Assembly: GCA_947626305.1 (NCBI GenBank) | Contig: CANQRP010000005.1 | Span: 1-38,880 of the forward strand | Direction: 5' to 3' | DNA from: an uncultured Clostridia bacterium | GTDB lineage: Bacteria; Bacillota; Clostridia; Christensenellales; Borkfalkiaceae | Length of the DNA: 38,880 nt | Shown: positions 23,026 to 30,287 of the stretch, piece after piece | Layout of the letters: each line of letters opens with the position of its first letter | How positions within the stretch are numbered: position 1 is the first letter of the stretch | Position numbers and translations under genes: made by a program | Notes under the pieces: generated by a model | Database searches by the model: none | What the model was told of the DNA's origin: nothing | Seen by the model: only the letters and a program-made list of their open reading frames with translations

Positions 23026-23106
23026 TTTTGAAAAAAGATTTTTTGCGAGTTTATGGTATTTTGAAATACCGACGACGGACCTCCTCAGACAGGGAGGTTA
23101 TTTTTT
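23026..23106 (+). promoter_or_regulatory. Riboswitch expression platform with ribosome-site hairpin
   Basis: Three hairpins precede folT: CGCAAAAAA/TTTTTTGCG (about 23025-23048), GGTATTT/AAATACC (23055-23070), and ACCTCC/GGAGGT (23079-23084 and 23093-23098). The last buries the GGGAGG ribosome site and is followed by TTATTTTTT, so it could act as sequestor, terminator or both. Between the aptamer and this point (22946-23025) I see only further hairpin-forming GC-rich sequence. Confidence 0.65.
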
Positions 23107-23754
23107 ATGCAGGAAGTTACGACAAGACCCCTTTGGCAGCGCGCACTCTTTTCCCCGCTCATTCTGGAAAAATCGATTGCGCAAAAGATCGCCTACATCG
23201 GTATCGTCACGGCGCTTTGCATCGTTGTGAACACCTTCGAGATCAAGTTTTTGTCGGTGCAGTACTCCTTCACGCTGTTTATGTCCGTGCTTGCGGGCAT
23301 CCTCATCGGACCCATATTCGGTGCGGCGGCGGTATTGCTCGGCGACGGCATCGGCTACATCATCGGCGGCATGGGGTTTCCCTACTATTGGTGGGTGGCG
23401 CTCTCGGTCGCCGTGATGGCGATCGTCGCGGGGCTTGTGATGAAGCTCCCTCTCAAAATGCGCGGCAGCGTCTACGTAAAACTCACCCTCATCGTTGTCA
23501 TCACCTTTGCCGTCTGTTCGGTGGGGATCAACACCACGGGCATGTACTATCTCGGTCTGCCCCTCTACACCGACAGGAATGTGCTCGACGCCGCCATGAA
23601 ATACTTCGGTGGCACCCTCAACTTCGGCACCTATTTCGTCATCCGTTTCTTCATTCTTTTGCAGATCCTCAACAGCGTCGTCAACTATGCCCTGTTGTTT
23701 GTCGTGGTGCCGCTGCTCAAAGCGATCAAGCCGCTCAAACTCAAAATCGAGTGA
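23107..23754 (+). CDS. folT: Folate ECF transporter substrate-binding subunit FolT
   Basis: The 215-residue integral membrane protein has about six hydrophobic segments and belongs to the ECF S-component group. IAYIGIVTALCIVVNTFEIK starts the first helix, and GPIFGAAAVLLGDGIGYIIG is the conserved loop-helix region near residue 78. It would bind folate or a related pterin and work with shared energising subunits (EcfA, EcfA', EcfT) encoded elsewhere. Specificity for folate is inferred mainly from the THF riboswitch in its leader plus family resemblance. The ATG at 23107 uses the GGGAGG at 23092-23097 inside a hairpin. It appears monocistronic: a new promoter follows at 23781. Confidence 0.88.
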   Translation: MQEVTTRPLWQRALFSPLILEKSIAQKIAYIGIVTALCIVVNTFEIKFLSVQYSFTLFMSVLAGILIGPIFGAAAVLLGDGIGYIIGGMGFPYYWWVALSVAVMAIVAGLVMKLPLKMRGSVYVKLTLIVVITFAVCSVGINTTGMYYLGLPLYTDRNVLDAAMKYFGGTLNFGTYFVIRFFILLQILNSVVNYALLFVVVPLLKAIKPLKLKIE

Positions 23755-23780
23755 AATTTCCCAAAGCCGACCCATAGCGG

Positions 23781-23810
23781 TTGACTTTTCTTTTGCGGAC
23801 GTGTTATAAT
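23781..23810 (+). promoter_or_regulatory. Promoter of the lgt operon
   Basis: TTGACT (23781-23786), an 18-bp spacer and TATAAT (23805-23810), with the predicted start near 23817 and the ATG at 23839. Confidence 0.85.
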
Positions 23811-23838
23811 GAAAAGACCATAACGCAGAGGACTCTTT

Positions 23839-24945
23839 ATGACGTCGCTTTTCCTTGCAAGCAATCCCCTGTTCGGGGCGAACAGCCGCGGGATCATCCT
23901 GTTCGGCTTTGAAATTTACTATTATGCGCTCTGTATCGTGGCGGGCATCATCGTTGCCACCTCGCTTTCCGCGCTGCTCATGAAACGGCGGAACATGTCC
24001 TCCGATTTTATCTTCACGCTGTTCGTGTTCTGCATTCCCGTGGCGCTTTTGTGCACGCGCCTCTTCTATTGTATCACGCAGCCGCTTCCCTTCAACGAAT
24101 GGTTTAGCTGGCAAAGTATCCGTCAGGGCGGGCTCTCCATCGTGGGAGGTGCGCTCGGCGGCGTCGGCACGGGGTTTGTCGTGTGCAAGGTCAAAAAGAT
24201 CAGCTTTTTGCGGGCGGCGGACTGCGTCGTCATCACCATTCTCATCGCGCAGGCGATCGGCAGATGGGGCAATTATTTCAATCAAGAGGTGTACGGCGGG
24301 CTCGTAACGGACCCCGCGCTGCAATGGTTCCCGTTCGCGGTGCACATCGGCAACGAGTGGCACTATGCCTTCTTCTTCTATGAGAGCGTCATCAACACCG
24401 GCGGATTCGCCCTGCTCTACACCTTCGCGTGGAAATGGGCGAAAAAACCCAACGGACTGTTCGTCTGCTCTTACTTTGTGTGGTACGGCACGGTGCGCTC
24501 GGTCATGGAGCCATTGCGCGATCCCAAGTATATCCTGAGCGGCGGCGGTGTGCCGTGGTCGCTCGTCTTTTCCATCCTCATGATCGTGGGGGGAGCGATC
24601 GGCATCGGGCTCTTGCTCTTCTTCAACTACCGCAAGGAGGGCGCCCTCATCGGCAGCAAAAACGGCGACCCCTGCGGCATCACGGAGTTTATTCCCGCCT
24701 ATAAGGACGAGGTGCCCTATTTCAGCAAGATCAACATGCTCGGCGCGAACTATCCGCCCATGCCCGAGGAGGAGACCACCCGCTATAAGCGGCAGCGGTT
24801 TGCGGCAAAAGTGAAGGGGTGGTTCACACGGGACAAGGCAGAGCCCGAAGAGCAGACCGAACGACCCGAACGATCCGAACGATCCGAACAAGCGGAACGA
24901 CCCGAACAGCCCGGGAACGGGCAAACGGAGGATGAGAAGAAATGA
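23839..24945 (+). CDS. lgt: Prolipoprotein diacylglyceryl transferase
   Basis: The 368-residue membrane enzyme transfers diacylglycerol from phosphatidylglycerol to the lipobox cysteine. The family signature appears as IGRWGNYFNQEVYG (about 139-152), preceded by IRQGGLSIVGGALGG, and a later YGTVRSVMEPLR carries the conserved Arg and Glu. About seven hydrophobic segments are seen. The protein is longer than usual: after the last helix there is a cytoplasmic tail of roughly 100 residues, ending in a 9-bp-period repeat that encodes E-R-P/E-R-S triplets. It is the first gene of a tightly overlapping operon containing lspA, the next enzyme of lipoprotein maturation. Its stop overlaps the pncB start (ATGA). 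Confidence 0.95.
   Translation: MTSLFLASNPLFGANSRGIILFGFEIYYYALCIVAGIIVATSLSALLMKRRNMSSDFIFTLFVFCIPVALLCTRLFYCITQPLPFNEWFSWQSIRQGGLSIVGGALGGVGTGFVVCKVKKISFLRAADCVVITILIAQAIGRWGNYFNQEVYGGLVTDPALQWFPFAVHIGNEWHYAFFFYESVINTGGFALLYTFAWKWAKKPNGLFVCSYFVWYGTVRSVMEPLRDPKYILSGGGVPWSLVFSILMIVGGAIGIGLLLFFNYRKEGALIGSKNGDPCGITEFIPAYKDEVPYFSKINMLGANYPPMPEEETTRYKRQRFAAKVKGWFTRDKAEPEEQTERPERSERSEQAERPEQPGNGQTEDEKK
24855..24910 (+). repeat. 9-bp tandem repeat in the lgt tail
   Basis: Six imperfect units of the type CGAACGACC or CGAACGATC encode alternating Glu-Arg-Pro/Ser triplets. The period is a multiple of three, so slippage would change tail length without a frameshift. Confidence 0.8.
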
Positions 24946-26369
24946 GAAATCTGACTCTTTTGACCGATCTGTATCAGCTGACGATGGGGCAGGGCTATTT
25001 TGCCGAGGGCAAGCACGAACAGCTCGCCGCGTTCGACATCTTTTTCCGTCCCAACAAACTCATCACCTATTCGGTCGCCGCGGGCATGGAACAGGCGGCG
25101 GAGTATCTTGAAAATTTGCACTTTTCGGAGGAGGACATCGCCTATCTCCGCTCTCTCGGCATTTTTCGGGAAGAGTTCCTCGCCTATCTCAAAGACCTCC
25201 GTTTTACGGGGGATGTCACTGCGGTGCGCGAGGGGGAGATCGTCTTTCCCTACGAGCCCATTCTCACCGTAAAAGCGCCCATGATCGAGGCGCAACTCGT
25301 CGAAACGGCGCTCCTCACCTTTGTCAATCACCAGACGCTCATCGCGAGCAAGGCGGCGAAGATTTGCCGTGCGGCGGGCGGCGGCGTCATGGAATTCGGG
25401 CTCAGGCGGGCGCAGGGTGCGGACGCGGGCATCTACGGCGCGCGCGCCGCGATGATCGGCGGCTGTGTGGGCACCTCCAACGTATATGCGGGCAAGCTCT
25501 TCCACGTTCCCGTGTCGGGGACCATGGCGCACAGCTGGGTGATGAATTTTCCCTCCGAGCTCGAAGCCTTCCGCGCCTATGCAAGGAGTTTTCCGAACGG
25601 TTGCCTCCTGCTCGTGGATACCTACGATACGCTCAAAAGCGGCGTTCCCAATGCGATCAAAGTCTTTCGGGAACTGCGTCAAAGCGGCTATGAACCCAAG
25701 GGCATCCGCCTCGATTCGGGGGATCTTGCCTACCTTTCCAAGGAAGCGCGGAAGATGCTCGACAAAGCGGGCTTTCCCGATGCCATCATCTGTGCCTCGG
25801 GCGATCTCGACGAATATTCGGTGACATCTCTCAAACAGCAAGGGGCAAAGATCGACAGTTGGGGCATCGGCACCAAGCTCATCACAAGCGCGGATATGCC
25901 CGCGCTCGGCGGGGTATACAAGCTCTGCGCGGTGTTCGAAGACGGAAAGGAGATCCCCAAGATCAAACTCTCGGATACAACGGAGAAGATCACCAACCCC
26001 GGCATGAAGGAGGTGTACCGCCTCTACGACGGGAAGACGGACAAGGCAATCGCCGATTTGATCACAAGGCAGGGTGAGAGGATCGACGAGACCGCGCCCC
26101 TTGAGATCTTCCACCCCGTGGAGACGTGGAAGCGCATGACGCTGACCGATTTCCGCGTGCGGGACCTGCGCGTTCCGCTCATCAAAGGCGGCAAACGGGT
26201 GGACCCTCCCAAGCCGCTTCAAGAGATCAACGCCTATTTCAATGCCGAATACGGCAGGTTCTGGGAGGAGTATACCCGTCTCGACGTGCCGCATATCTAT
26301 AAAGTGGACCTTTCCCGATCGCTCTACGAATTGAAGTCGGAGCTCGTGCGCGGATATAAAGGAGAGTAA
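24942..26369 (+). CDS. pncB: Nicotinate phosphoribosyltransferase
   Basis: The 475-residue enzyme converts nicotinate and PRPP to nicotinate mononucleotide in NAD salvage. Characteristic segments are LLTDLYQLTMGQGYF at the N-terminus, FGLRRAQGADAG (about 148), VSGTMAHSWVM with the active-site His (about 186), LVDTYDTLKSG (about 217), and GIRLDSGDLAYLS (about 247). A phosphate-binding ICASGDLDEY and a GIGTKLITS loop follow. Length fits the bacterial enzyme. The start overlaps the lgt stop by four bases and the next gene starts 2 bp downstream, so it sits mid-operon between lipoprotein maturation genes with no obvious functional link. Confidence 0.94.
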   Translation: MRNLTLLTDLYQLTMGQGYFAEGKHEQLAAFDIFFRPNKLITYSVAAGMEQAAEYLENLHFSEEDIAYLRSLGIFREEFLAYLKDLRFTGDVTAVREGEIVFPYEPILTVKAPMIEAQLVETALLTFVNHQTLIASKAAKICRAAGGGVMEFGLRRAQGADAGIYGARAAMIGGCVGTSNVYAGKLFHVPVSGTMAHSWVMNFPSELEAFRAYARSFPNGCLLLVDTYDTLKSGVPNAIKVFRELRQSGYEPKGIRLDSGDLAYLSKEARKMLDKAGFPDAIICASGDLDEYSVTSLKQQGAKIDSWGIGTKLITSADMPALGGVYKLCAVFEDGKEIPKIKLSDTTEKITNPGMKEVYRLYDGKTDKAIADLITRQGERIDETAPLEIFHPVETWKRMTLTDFRVRDLRVPLIKGGKRVDPPKPLQEINAYFNAEYGRFWEEYTRLDVPHIYKVDLSRSLYELKSELVRGYKGE

Positions 26370-26371
26370 CA

Positions 26372-26869
26372 ATGTTCAAACGATACAAGGAGAAAGAGGT
26401 GCAGGCGCTCGTTGCCCGTCTCAAAGCGGAGTATGAGGGCGTGGTGCGCAATTTGCGTGAGGAGCAGGAGGAGCTCAAAGAGGAAAACAGACTCCTTCGT
26501 GCGCGGCTGTCCGTGCTCGAATCCCAGCGGAGCGAAGTCTCCGTGGCGCTCATGCGCGCCGTTAAGGAGGGAGAGCGCATCAAGGAGGAGAGCGCCGAAG
26601 AGGCGGAGGGAGAGAAGAAGGAACTGTTGCTTCTCGCCGAAAAGTGCCGCATCCTTTCGGAACGGCTGCTGCAAAAATATCCGGACGAAGAGGACTGTGC
26701 CGAGTTCAAAACCTTTACGGACGCGCTCCGTTCCCATCTCGGCGAGGAACCGGAGGAAGACGAGGAGGAAGCGACGGGATTTAATTTGGACGACGTGCTC
26801 AACCCCAAAGAACCGCTCGACCTCGGCAATCTGTGCAAAGAACTCGGGCTCATGGAGGAAGATTCATGA
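26372..26869 (+). CDS. Coiled-coil protein of unknown function
   Basis: The 165-residue protein is strongly charged. Residues 1-65 form a long heptad-like coiled coil (KEKEVQALVARLKAEYEGVV... with leucines at regular spacing), residues 66-110 are helical and Glu/Lys-rich, and the acidic C-terminus contains EEPEEDEEEATG and a final LDLGNLCKELGLMEED amphipathic helix. There is no signal peptide or membrane segment. It is somewhat reminiscent of DivIVA-type coiled coils, but I cannot support that assignment. The ATG at 26372 has AAAGGAG upstream, and the stop overlaps lspA (ATGA). Its position between pncB and lspA suggests an envelope or division-related role at most. Confidence 0.75.
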   Translation: MFKRYKEKEVQALVARLKAEYEGVVRNLREEQEELKEENRLLRARLSVLESQRSEVSVALMRAVKEGERIKEESAEEAEGEKKELLLLAEKCRILSERLLQKYPDEEDCAEFKTFTDALRSHLGEEPEEDEEEATGFNLDDVLNPKEPLDLGNLCKELGLMEEDS

Positions 26870-27417
26870 TCTCGGCGATCGTCGGCGGGCTCATCATGCT
26901 CGTATTGCTCGCGCTCGACCTCATTCTGAAGGCGTGGGCATATGCCTATCGGGTGAGTCAGCCGAGTTATTTTCTCGGATTCATCCGCATCAACTATCTC
27001 CCCGGCGGCAATCGGGGGATCGCATGGGGGATGTTTGGCGAGACTGAAGTCGCCATGAAGATCATCACCGCGCTCACGATCGTTATGATTTTGGCGATCG
27101 GCGTGCTCTATTTTACCGTATTCAGAAAAAACACCGCGGGGAAGCTGTGTTTGGCGGTCATTGAAGCGGGCGCCATTGGCAACCTCGTCGATCGGCTCTG
27201 CCTCGGTTACGTGCGCGACTTTGTGGACGTCTCTCCCATCGGCTTCAACATTTGCAACTTTGCTGATTTCTACATCACCTTCGGCGCGGTGGCGCTCCTC
27301 ATCGTCATCCTGTTTGTGGGGAAAGATGCGGTCGTCCCACTCGGGAAATATCGCCGACAGGTGCGGGAAGAGCAGGAACAAGCGCGATCCGAAGAGGAAA
27401 CGCAGAATGGAAAGTAA
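26866..27417 (+). CDS. lspA: Lipoprotein signal peptidase (signal peptidase II)
   Basis: The 183-residue aspartyl protease cleaves signal peptides of diacylated prolipoproteins in the membrane. Four hydrophobic segments are seen. Conserved sites are INYLPGGNRGIAWGMF (about 43; family N-x-G-x-a-F/W region), GAIGNLVDRLCLGYVRDFVD with the first catalytic Asp (about 102), and FNICNFADFYI with the second catalytic Asp (about 127). A charged tail of about 25 residues follows the last helix. The start overlaps the upstream coiled-coil gene (ATGA at 26866-26869) and the end overlaps the next gene by 11 bp. Together with lgt it makes this a lipoprotein-maturation operon. Confidence 0.95.
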   Translation: MISAIVGGLIMLVLLALDLILKAWAYAYRVSQPSYFLGFIRINYLPGGNRGIAWGMFGETEVAMKIITALTIVMILAIGVLYFTVFRKNTAGKLCLAVIEAGAIGNLVDRLCLGYVRDFVDVSPIGFNICNFADFYITFGAVALLIVILFVGKDAVVPLGKYRRQVREEQEQARSEEETQNGK

Positions 27418-28312
27418 GCAATTCGTCGCGGAAGGTTCTTTCCGCGTCGATGTTTTTTTGAGCGAAAAATCGGGGCTTACACGCTCCGCCGTGAAAAAAC
27501 TCGCCGACGAAGGCAGAGTGTTTTTGGACGGTAGACCCGTCAAGGCGGGGGAGATGATGAAGGCGGGGCAAACGGTCTTAGCGGAGATCCCCGACCCCAT
27601 TCCCATCGCGGCAAAGCCCGAGGACATTCCCATCGAAATTTTGTATGAGGACGACGATCTTGCCGTCGTCAACAAGGCGCAGGGGATGACGGTCCACGCG
27701 GGCGCGGGCAACTACGAGGGCACGCTCGTCAACGCGCTTCTGTACCGCCTGAAAAATCTGAGCGGGATCAACGGGGAGCTGCGTCCGGGCATCGTGCACA
27801 GGATCGATAAAGATACTTCCGGGCTCCTCGTCGTTGCCAAAAACGACAGCGCTCACTTGTCGCTCTCCGCGCAAATTCAAAACAAAACTTGCCGAAGGGA
27901 ATATCTTGCCCTTCTCGAAGGGGTGGTAAAGGAGCCAATGGGGCGCATTGTAACGCAGATCGGGCGGGACCCCAAGGACAGGTTGAAAATGGCGGTGCTG
28001 CCCGCAGGGCAGGGGCGGTACGCCGAAACGGAGTACTTCGTCGAAGAGCGTTTCGCAAAGAATACCCTCGTGCGGTTCGCCTTAAAAACGGGCAGGACCC
28101 ACCAGATACGGGTGCATGCAAAGTATTTGGGGCACCCCGTGGTGGGGGACAGGCTTTACGGATATAAAAATCAACGGTTTACGTTGGAGGGTCAACTTCT
28201 GCACGCTTACAAGTTGGAACTTACCCATCCCACGACGGGCGAGCGCATGACCTTCACCGCGCCTTTGCCCGACTATTTCACCCGCATACTCGAAATCGTA
28301 CAACGCGATTGA
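27407..28312 (+). CDS. RluA-family pseudouridine synthase (RluD-like)
   Basis: The 301-residue enzyme isomerises uridine in rRNA. An N-terminal S4 RNA-binding domain (about 12-60, LTRSAVKKLADEGRVFLDGR) precedes the catalytic domain. The catalytic motif is GIVHRIDKDTSGLLVVAKN, with Asp at about residue 132 in HRIDKDTSG, as in the RluD group. KTGRTHQIRVHAKYLGHPVVG appears near residue 224 (quoted only in part as the conserved RTHQIRVH core). The start at 27407 overlaps lspA by 11 bp, with GAGG about 9 nt upstream. Adjacency of lspA and an rluD-like gene is a common Bacillota arrangement. It is the last gene of the operon; repeats follow. Confidence 0.93.
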   Translation: MESKQFVAEGSFRVDVFLSEKSGLTRSAVKKLADEGRVFLDGRPVKAGEMMKAGQTVLAEIPDPIPIAAKPEDIPIEILYEDDDLAVVNKAQGMTVHAGAGNYEGTLVNALLYRLKNLSGINGELRPGIVHRIDKDTSGLLVVAKNDSAHLSLSAQIQNKTCRREYLALLEGVVKEPMGRIVTQIGRDPKDRLKMAVLPAGQGRYAETEYFVEERFAKNTLVRFALKTGRTHQIRVHAKYLGHPVVGDRLYGYKNQRFTLEGQLLHAYKLELTHPTTGERMTFTAPLPDYFTRILEIVQRD

Positions 28313-28620
28313 AAGAACGACCGAGGGGATACGCTCGGCTGCGCCTCGGTATGACAGTGGAAGCATGGTGCCCCCTCCCCTACCCCTCCCCCGCGCGAAT
28401 GCGCGGGGGAGGGCAAGAAAGGCGCCTCCTTAGGAGGTGGAACAGCGCGTTCTACCAACAGTTGATAACTGTTGGTGCACTGTGACATGAGTGAGCGCAT
28501 TTGCCGCGCGAACGATGACCGAATGCGGGGTTCTGCCCGCATGAGACCTGTCACCGTAGGTGACTGAGGTGGTGATGATTCGGAAGCAAAGGACACCACC
28601 CCCCTACCCCCCTCCTTGGA
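28313..28620. repeat. Hairpin-ladder intergenic repeats, families C and D
   Basis: No gene is visible. Successive near-perfect hairpins are CCCTCCCCCGCGC with its complement (28384-28396 and 28401-28413, GAAT loop), ACCAACAGTT/AACTGTTGGT (28454-28463 and 28467-28476), and GTCACC-GTA-GGTGAC (about 28549-28563). The inverted block at about 28541-28575 matches 31890-31930 (family C). The motif CTCGGCTGCGCCTCGGTATG (28334-28353) recurs as a near copy at 28777-28795 (family D). The first GC-rich hairpin could terminate the upstream operon. Confidence 0.7.
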
Positions 28621-28639
28621 GGGGGCATTCCTCAATTAC

Positions 28640-28730
28640 TTGCGCGAGCAAAACCACGCTTTTGCGCTGCGTGACAACATTTGCCGCACACTTACGGCTT
28701 GTTGTATATGCCGAGCGAATGAGCAACGCG
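28640..28730 (-). repeat. Dispersed repeat, family B copy 2 (inverted, partial)
   Basis: The reverse complement matches the middle of copy 1. 28640-28671 equals inverted 21779-21810 over 32 nt, and similarity continues through the GCGGCAAATGTTGT and GGCTTGTTGT-type segments. The outer hairpins of the array are missing here. Confidence 0.85.
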
Positions 28731-28759
28731 AAGGGGGAGTGAATCCCCTTGGGTGTGCA

Positions 28760-28880
28760 TCGACCACGGAAATACACTCGGCTTCGCCTCGGTATGACAG
28801 CATCACCACCCCCCTATCCCTCTCCTCAGGAGGGGGGCACGTAGTGCCGAAAGGGGGGTTCCTCGGTCAGACAATGGGAA
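28760..28880. repeat. Intergenic repeat remnants (family D and C-rich block)
   Basis: A second copy of the CTCGGC...CTCGGTATGACAG motif (28777-28800) is followed by CACCACCCCCCTATCCC and a CCTCTCCTCAGGAGGGG hairpin. Similar C-rich blocks sit at about 28370-28390 and 28600-28620. No gene is visible. Confidence 0.6.
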
Positions 28881-28938
28881 CGTACAGGCGGTTTTTTGAC
28901 GGAAAAACGGCTTTTTCCCTTTTCCGCCCCTGTTTTTC

Positions 28939-28967
28939 TTTACAAAAAGCGGATTTTTTCTTATAAT
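28939..28967 (+). promoter_or_regulatory. Promoter of der, predicting a leaderless mRNA
   Basis: TTTACA (28939-28944), a 17-bp spacer and TATAAT (28962-28967). The expected start (about 28974) is only 2-4 nt before the ATG at 28977, and no ribosome binding site exists. Confidence 0.8.
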
Positions 28968-28976
28968 AAAATCGTT

Positions 28977-30287
28977 ATGATACCGTTAATTGCGATCGTC
29001 GGCAGACCGAACGTCGGCAAAAGCACCTTTTTCAACAAAGTCGCGGGGCGGAAAATTTCCATTACGGAAGACAGACCGGGCGTCACGCGCGACCGGATCT
29101 ACGTCACCGCCGAGTGGCGGGGCAAGCCGTTTACGCTCGTCGATACGGGCGGCATCGAACTCAAAAGCGAAGATGTGATGTGGAAACAGATCGCTCTCCA
29201 AGCGCAGCTCGCCGTTGAAACCGCAGATGTTATCCTCTTCTTTACGGACGGCAGAGAGGGACTCACGAGCTCCGATTACGATGTGGCGGATTACCTTCGC
29301 CGCAGCAAAAAGCCCGTGATCCTCGTCGTCAACAAGATCGACGATTATTCCCCCGACAAGGTGTTCGAATTTTATTCTCTCGGGCTAGGAGAGCCGTTTG
29401 CCGTGTCCTCGGAGCATTCCCGCGGCATCGGCGATGTGCTCGATAAAGCGGTGGAGTGGTTCGAAAAAGGGGAAACCGCCGAGGACGACCGTTTGAAGAT
29501 CGCCGTGGTGGGCAAGCCGAACGCGGGCAAGAGTTCGCTCGTCAACAAAATTCTGGGGCAGGAACGCACCATCGTCACCGACATCGCGGGGACCACGCGG
29601 GACGCGATCGATACCCCCTTTACGCGCGGAGAGAAGAAATATACCATCATCGATACGGCGGGCATCCGCCGAAAGCGCTCCGTCGAAGACGATGTGGAGT
29701 ACTATTCGGTGCTCCGCGCCTTCGACGCCATCCGCCGCGCGGACGTGGTGCTCCTCGTCGTCGATTGCAGCGTCGGACTCACCGAGCAGGATGTACGGAT
29801 CATCGGGCAGGTCCACGAAGAGGGCAAACCCTCCGTCATCGTCATGAATAAGTGGGATACCATCGAAAAAGATACCCATACCATTCAAAAGTTTGAAGAA
29901 AAACTCAAAGAGGACCTCAAATTCATGGACTATTACAAGTCCGTATACATTTCGGCAAAGACGGGGCAACGGGTGGAAAAGTTGCTCGACCTCGCCGAAG
30001 AGGTCTATGCCCATGCGAGTTTCCGTGTGCCGACGGGCGCGCTCAACGACCTGTTGATGGACGCCATGCGCGTCTCCGAGCCGCCGAGCTACCTTGGCAG
30101 GCGGATGAAGCTCTACTATGCTTCGCAGGCGTCGGTCCGACCGCCGCTCTTCGTGCTCATGGTCAACGACGAAAAGCTGTTGCACTTCTCCTATGCGCGG
30201 TATCTCGAAAACGTCATTCGCGAAGCGTACGATTTTTCGGGTACGCCCATCCGCATCAAAGTGCGCAGCAACAAGGAGGAAACGTGA
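28977..30287 (+). CDS. der: GTPase Der (EngA), ribosome assembly factor
   Basis: The 436-residue protein has two tandem GTPase domains and a C-terminal KH-like domain, the unique Der layout, and is needed for 50S subunit assembly. The first domain has GRPNVGKST (9-17), VDTGG and NKIDD; the second has GKPNAGKSS, IDTAGIRRK and NKWD. The ATG at 28977 begins MIPLIAIVG; the frame is open 27 codons upstream, but those codons lie within the promoter and have no ribosome site. The mRNA is probably leaderless. The stop overlaps the plsY start by one base (TGATG), the usual der-plsY coupling. Confidence 0.96.
   Translation: MIPLIAIVGRPNVGKSTFFNKVAGRKISITEDRPGVTRDRIYVTAEWRGKPFTLVDTGGIELKSEDVMWKQIALQAQLAVETADVILFFTDGREGLTSSDYDVADYLRRSKKPVILVVNKIDDYSPDKVFEFYSLGLGEPFAVSSEHSRGIGDVLDKAVEWFEKGETAEDDRLKIAVVGKPNAGKSSLVNKILGQERTIVTDIAGTTRDAIDTPFTRGEKKYTIIDTAGIRRKRSVEDDVEYYSVLRAFDAIRRADVVLLVVDCSVGLTEQDVRIIGQVHEEGKPSVIVMNKWDTIEKDTHTIQKFEEKLKEDLKFMDYYKSVYISAKTGQRVEKLLDLAEEVYAHASFRVPTGALNDLLMDAMRVSEPPSYLGRRMKLYYASQASVRPPLFVLMVNDEKLLHFSYARYLENVIREAYDFSGTPIRIKVRSNKEET

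Noticed and set aside
28384-28413. CRISPR-like repeats in the intergenic mosaics
   Set aside because: Hairpins and motifs are irregularly spaced, differ in sequence, and there are no uniform spacers or cas genes.
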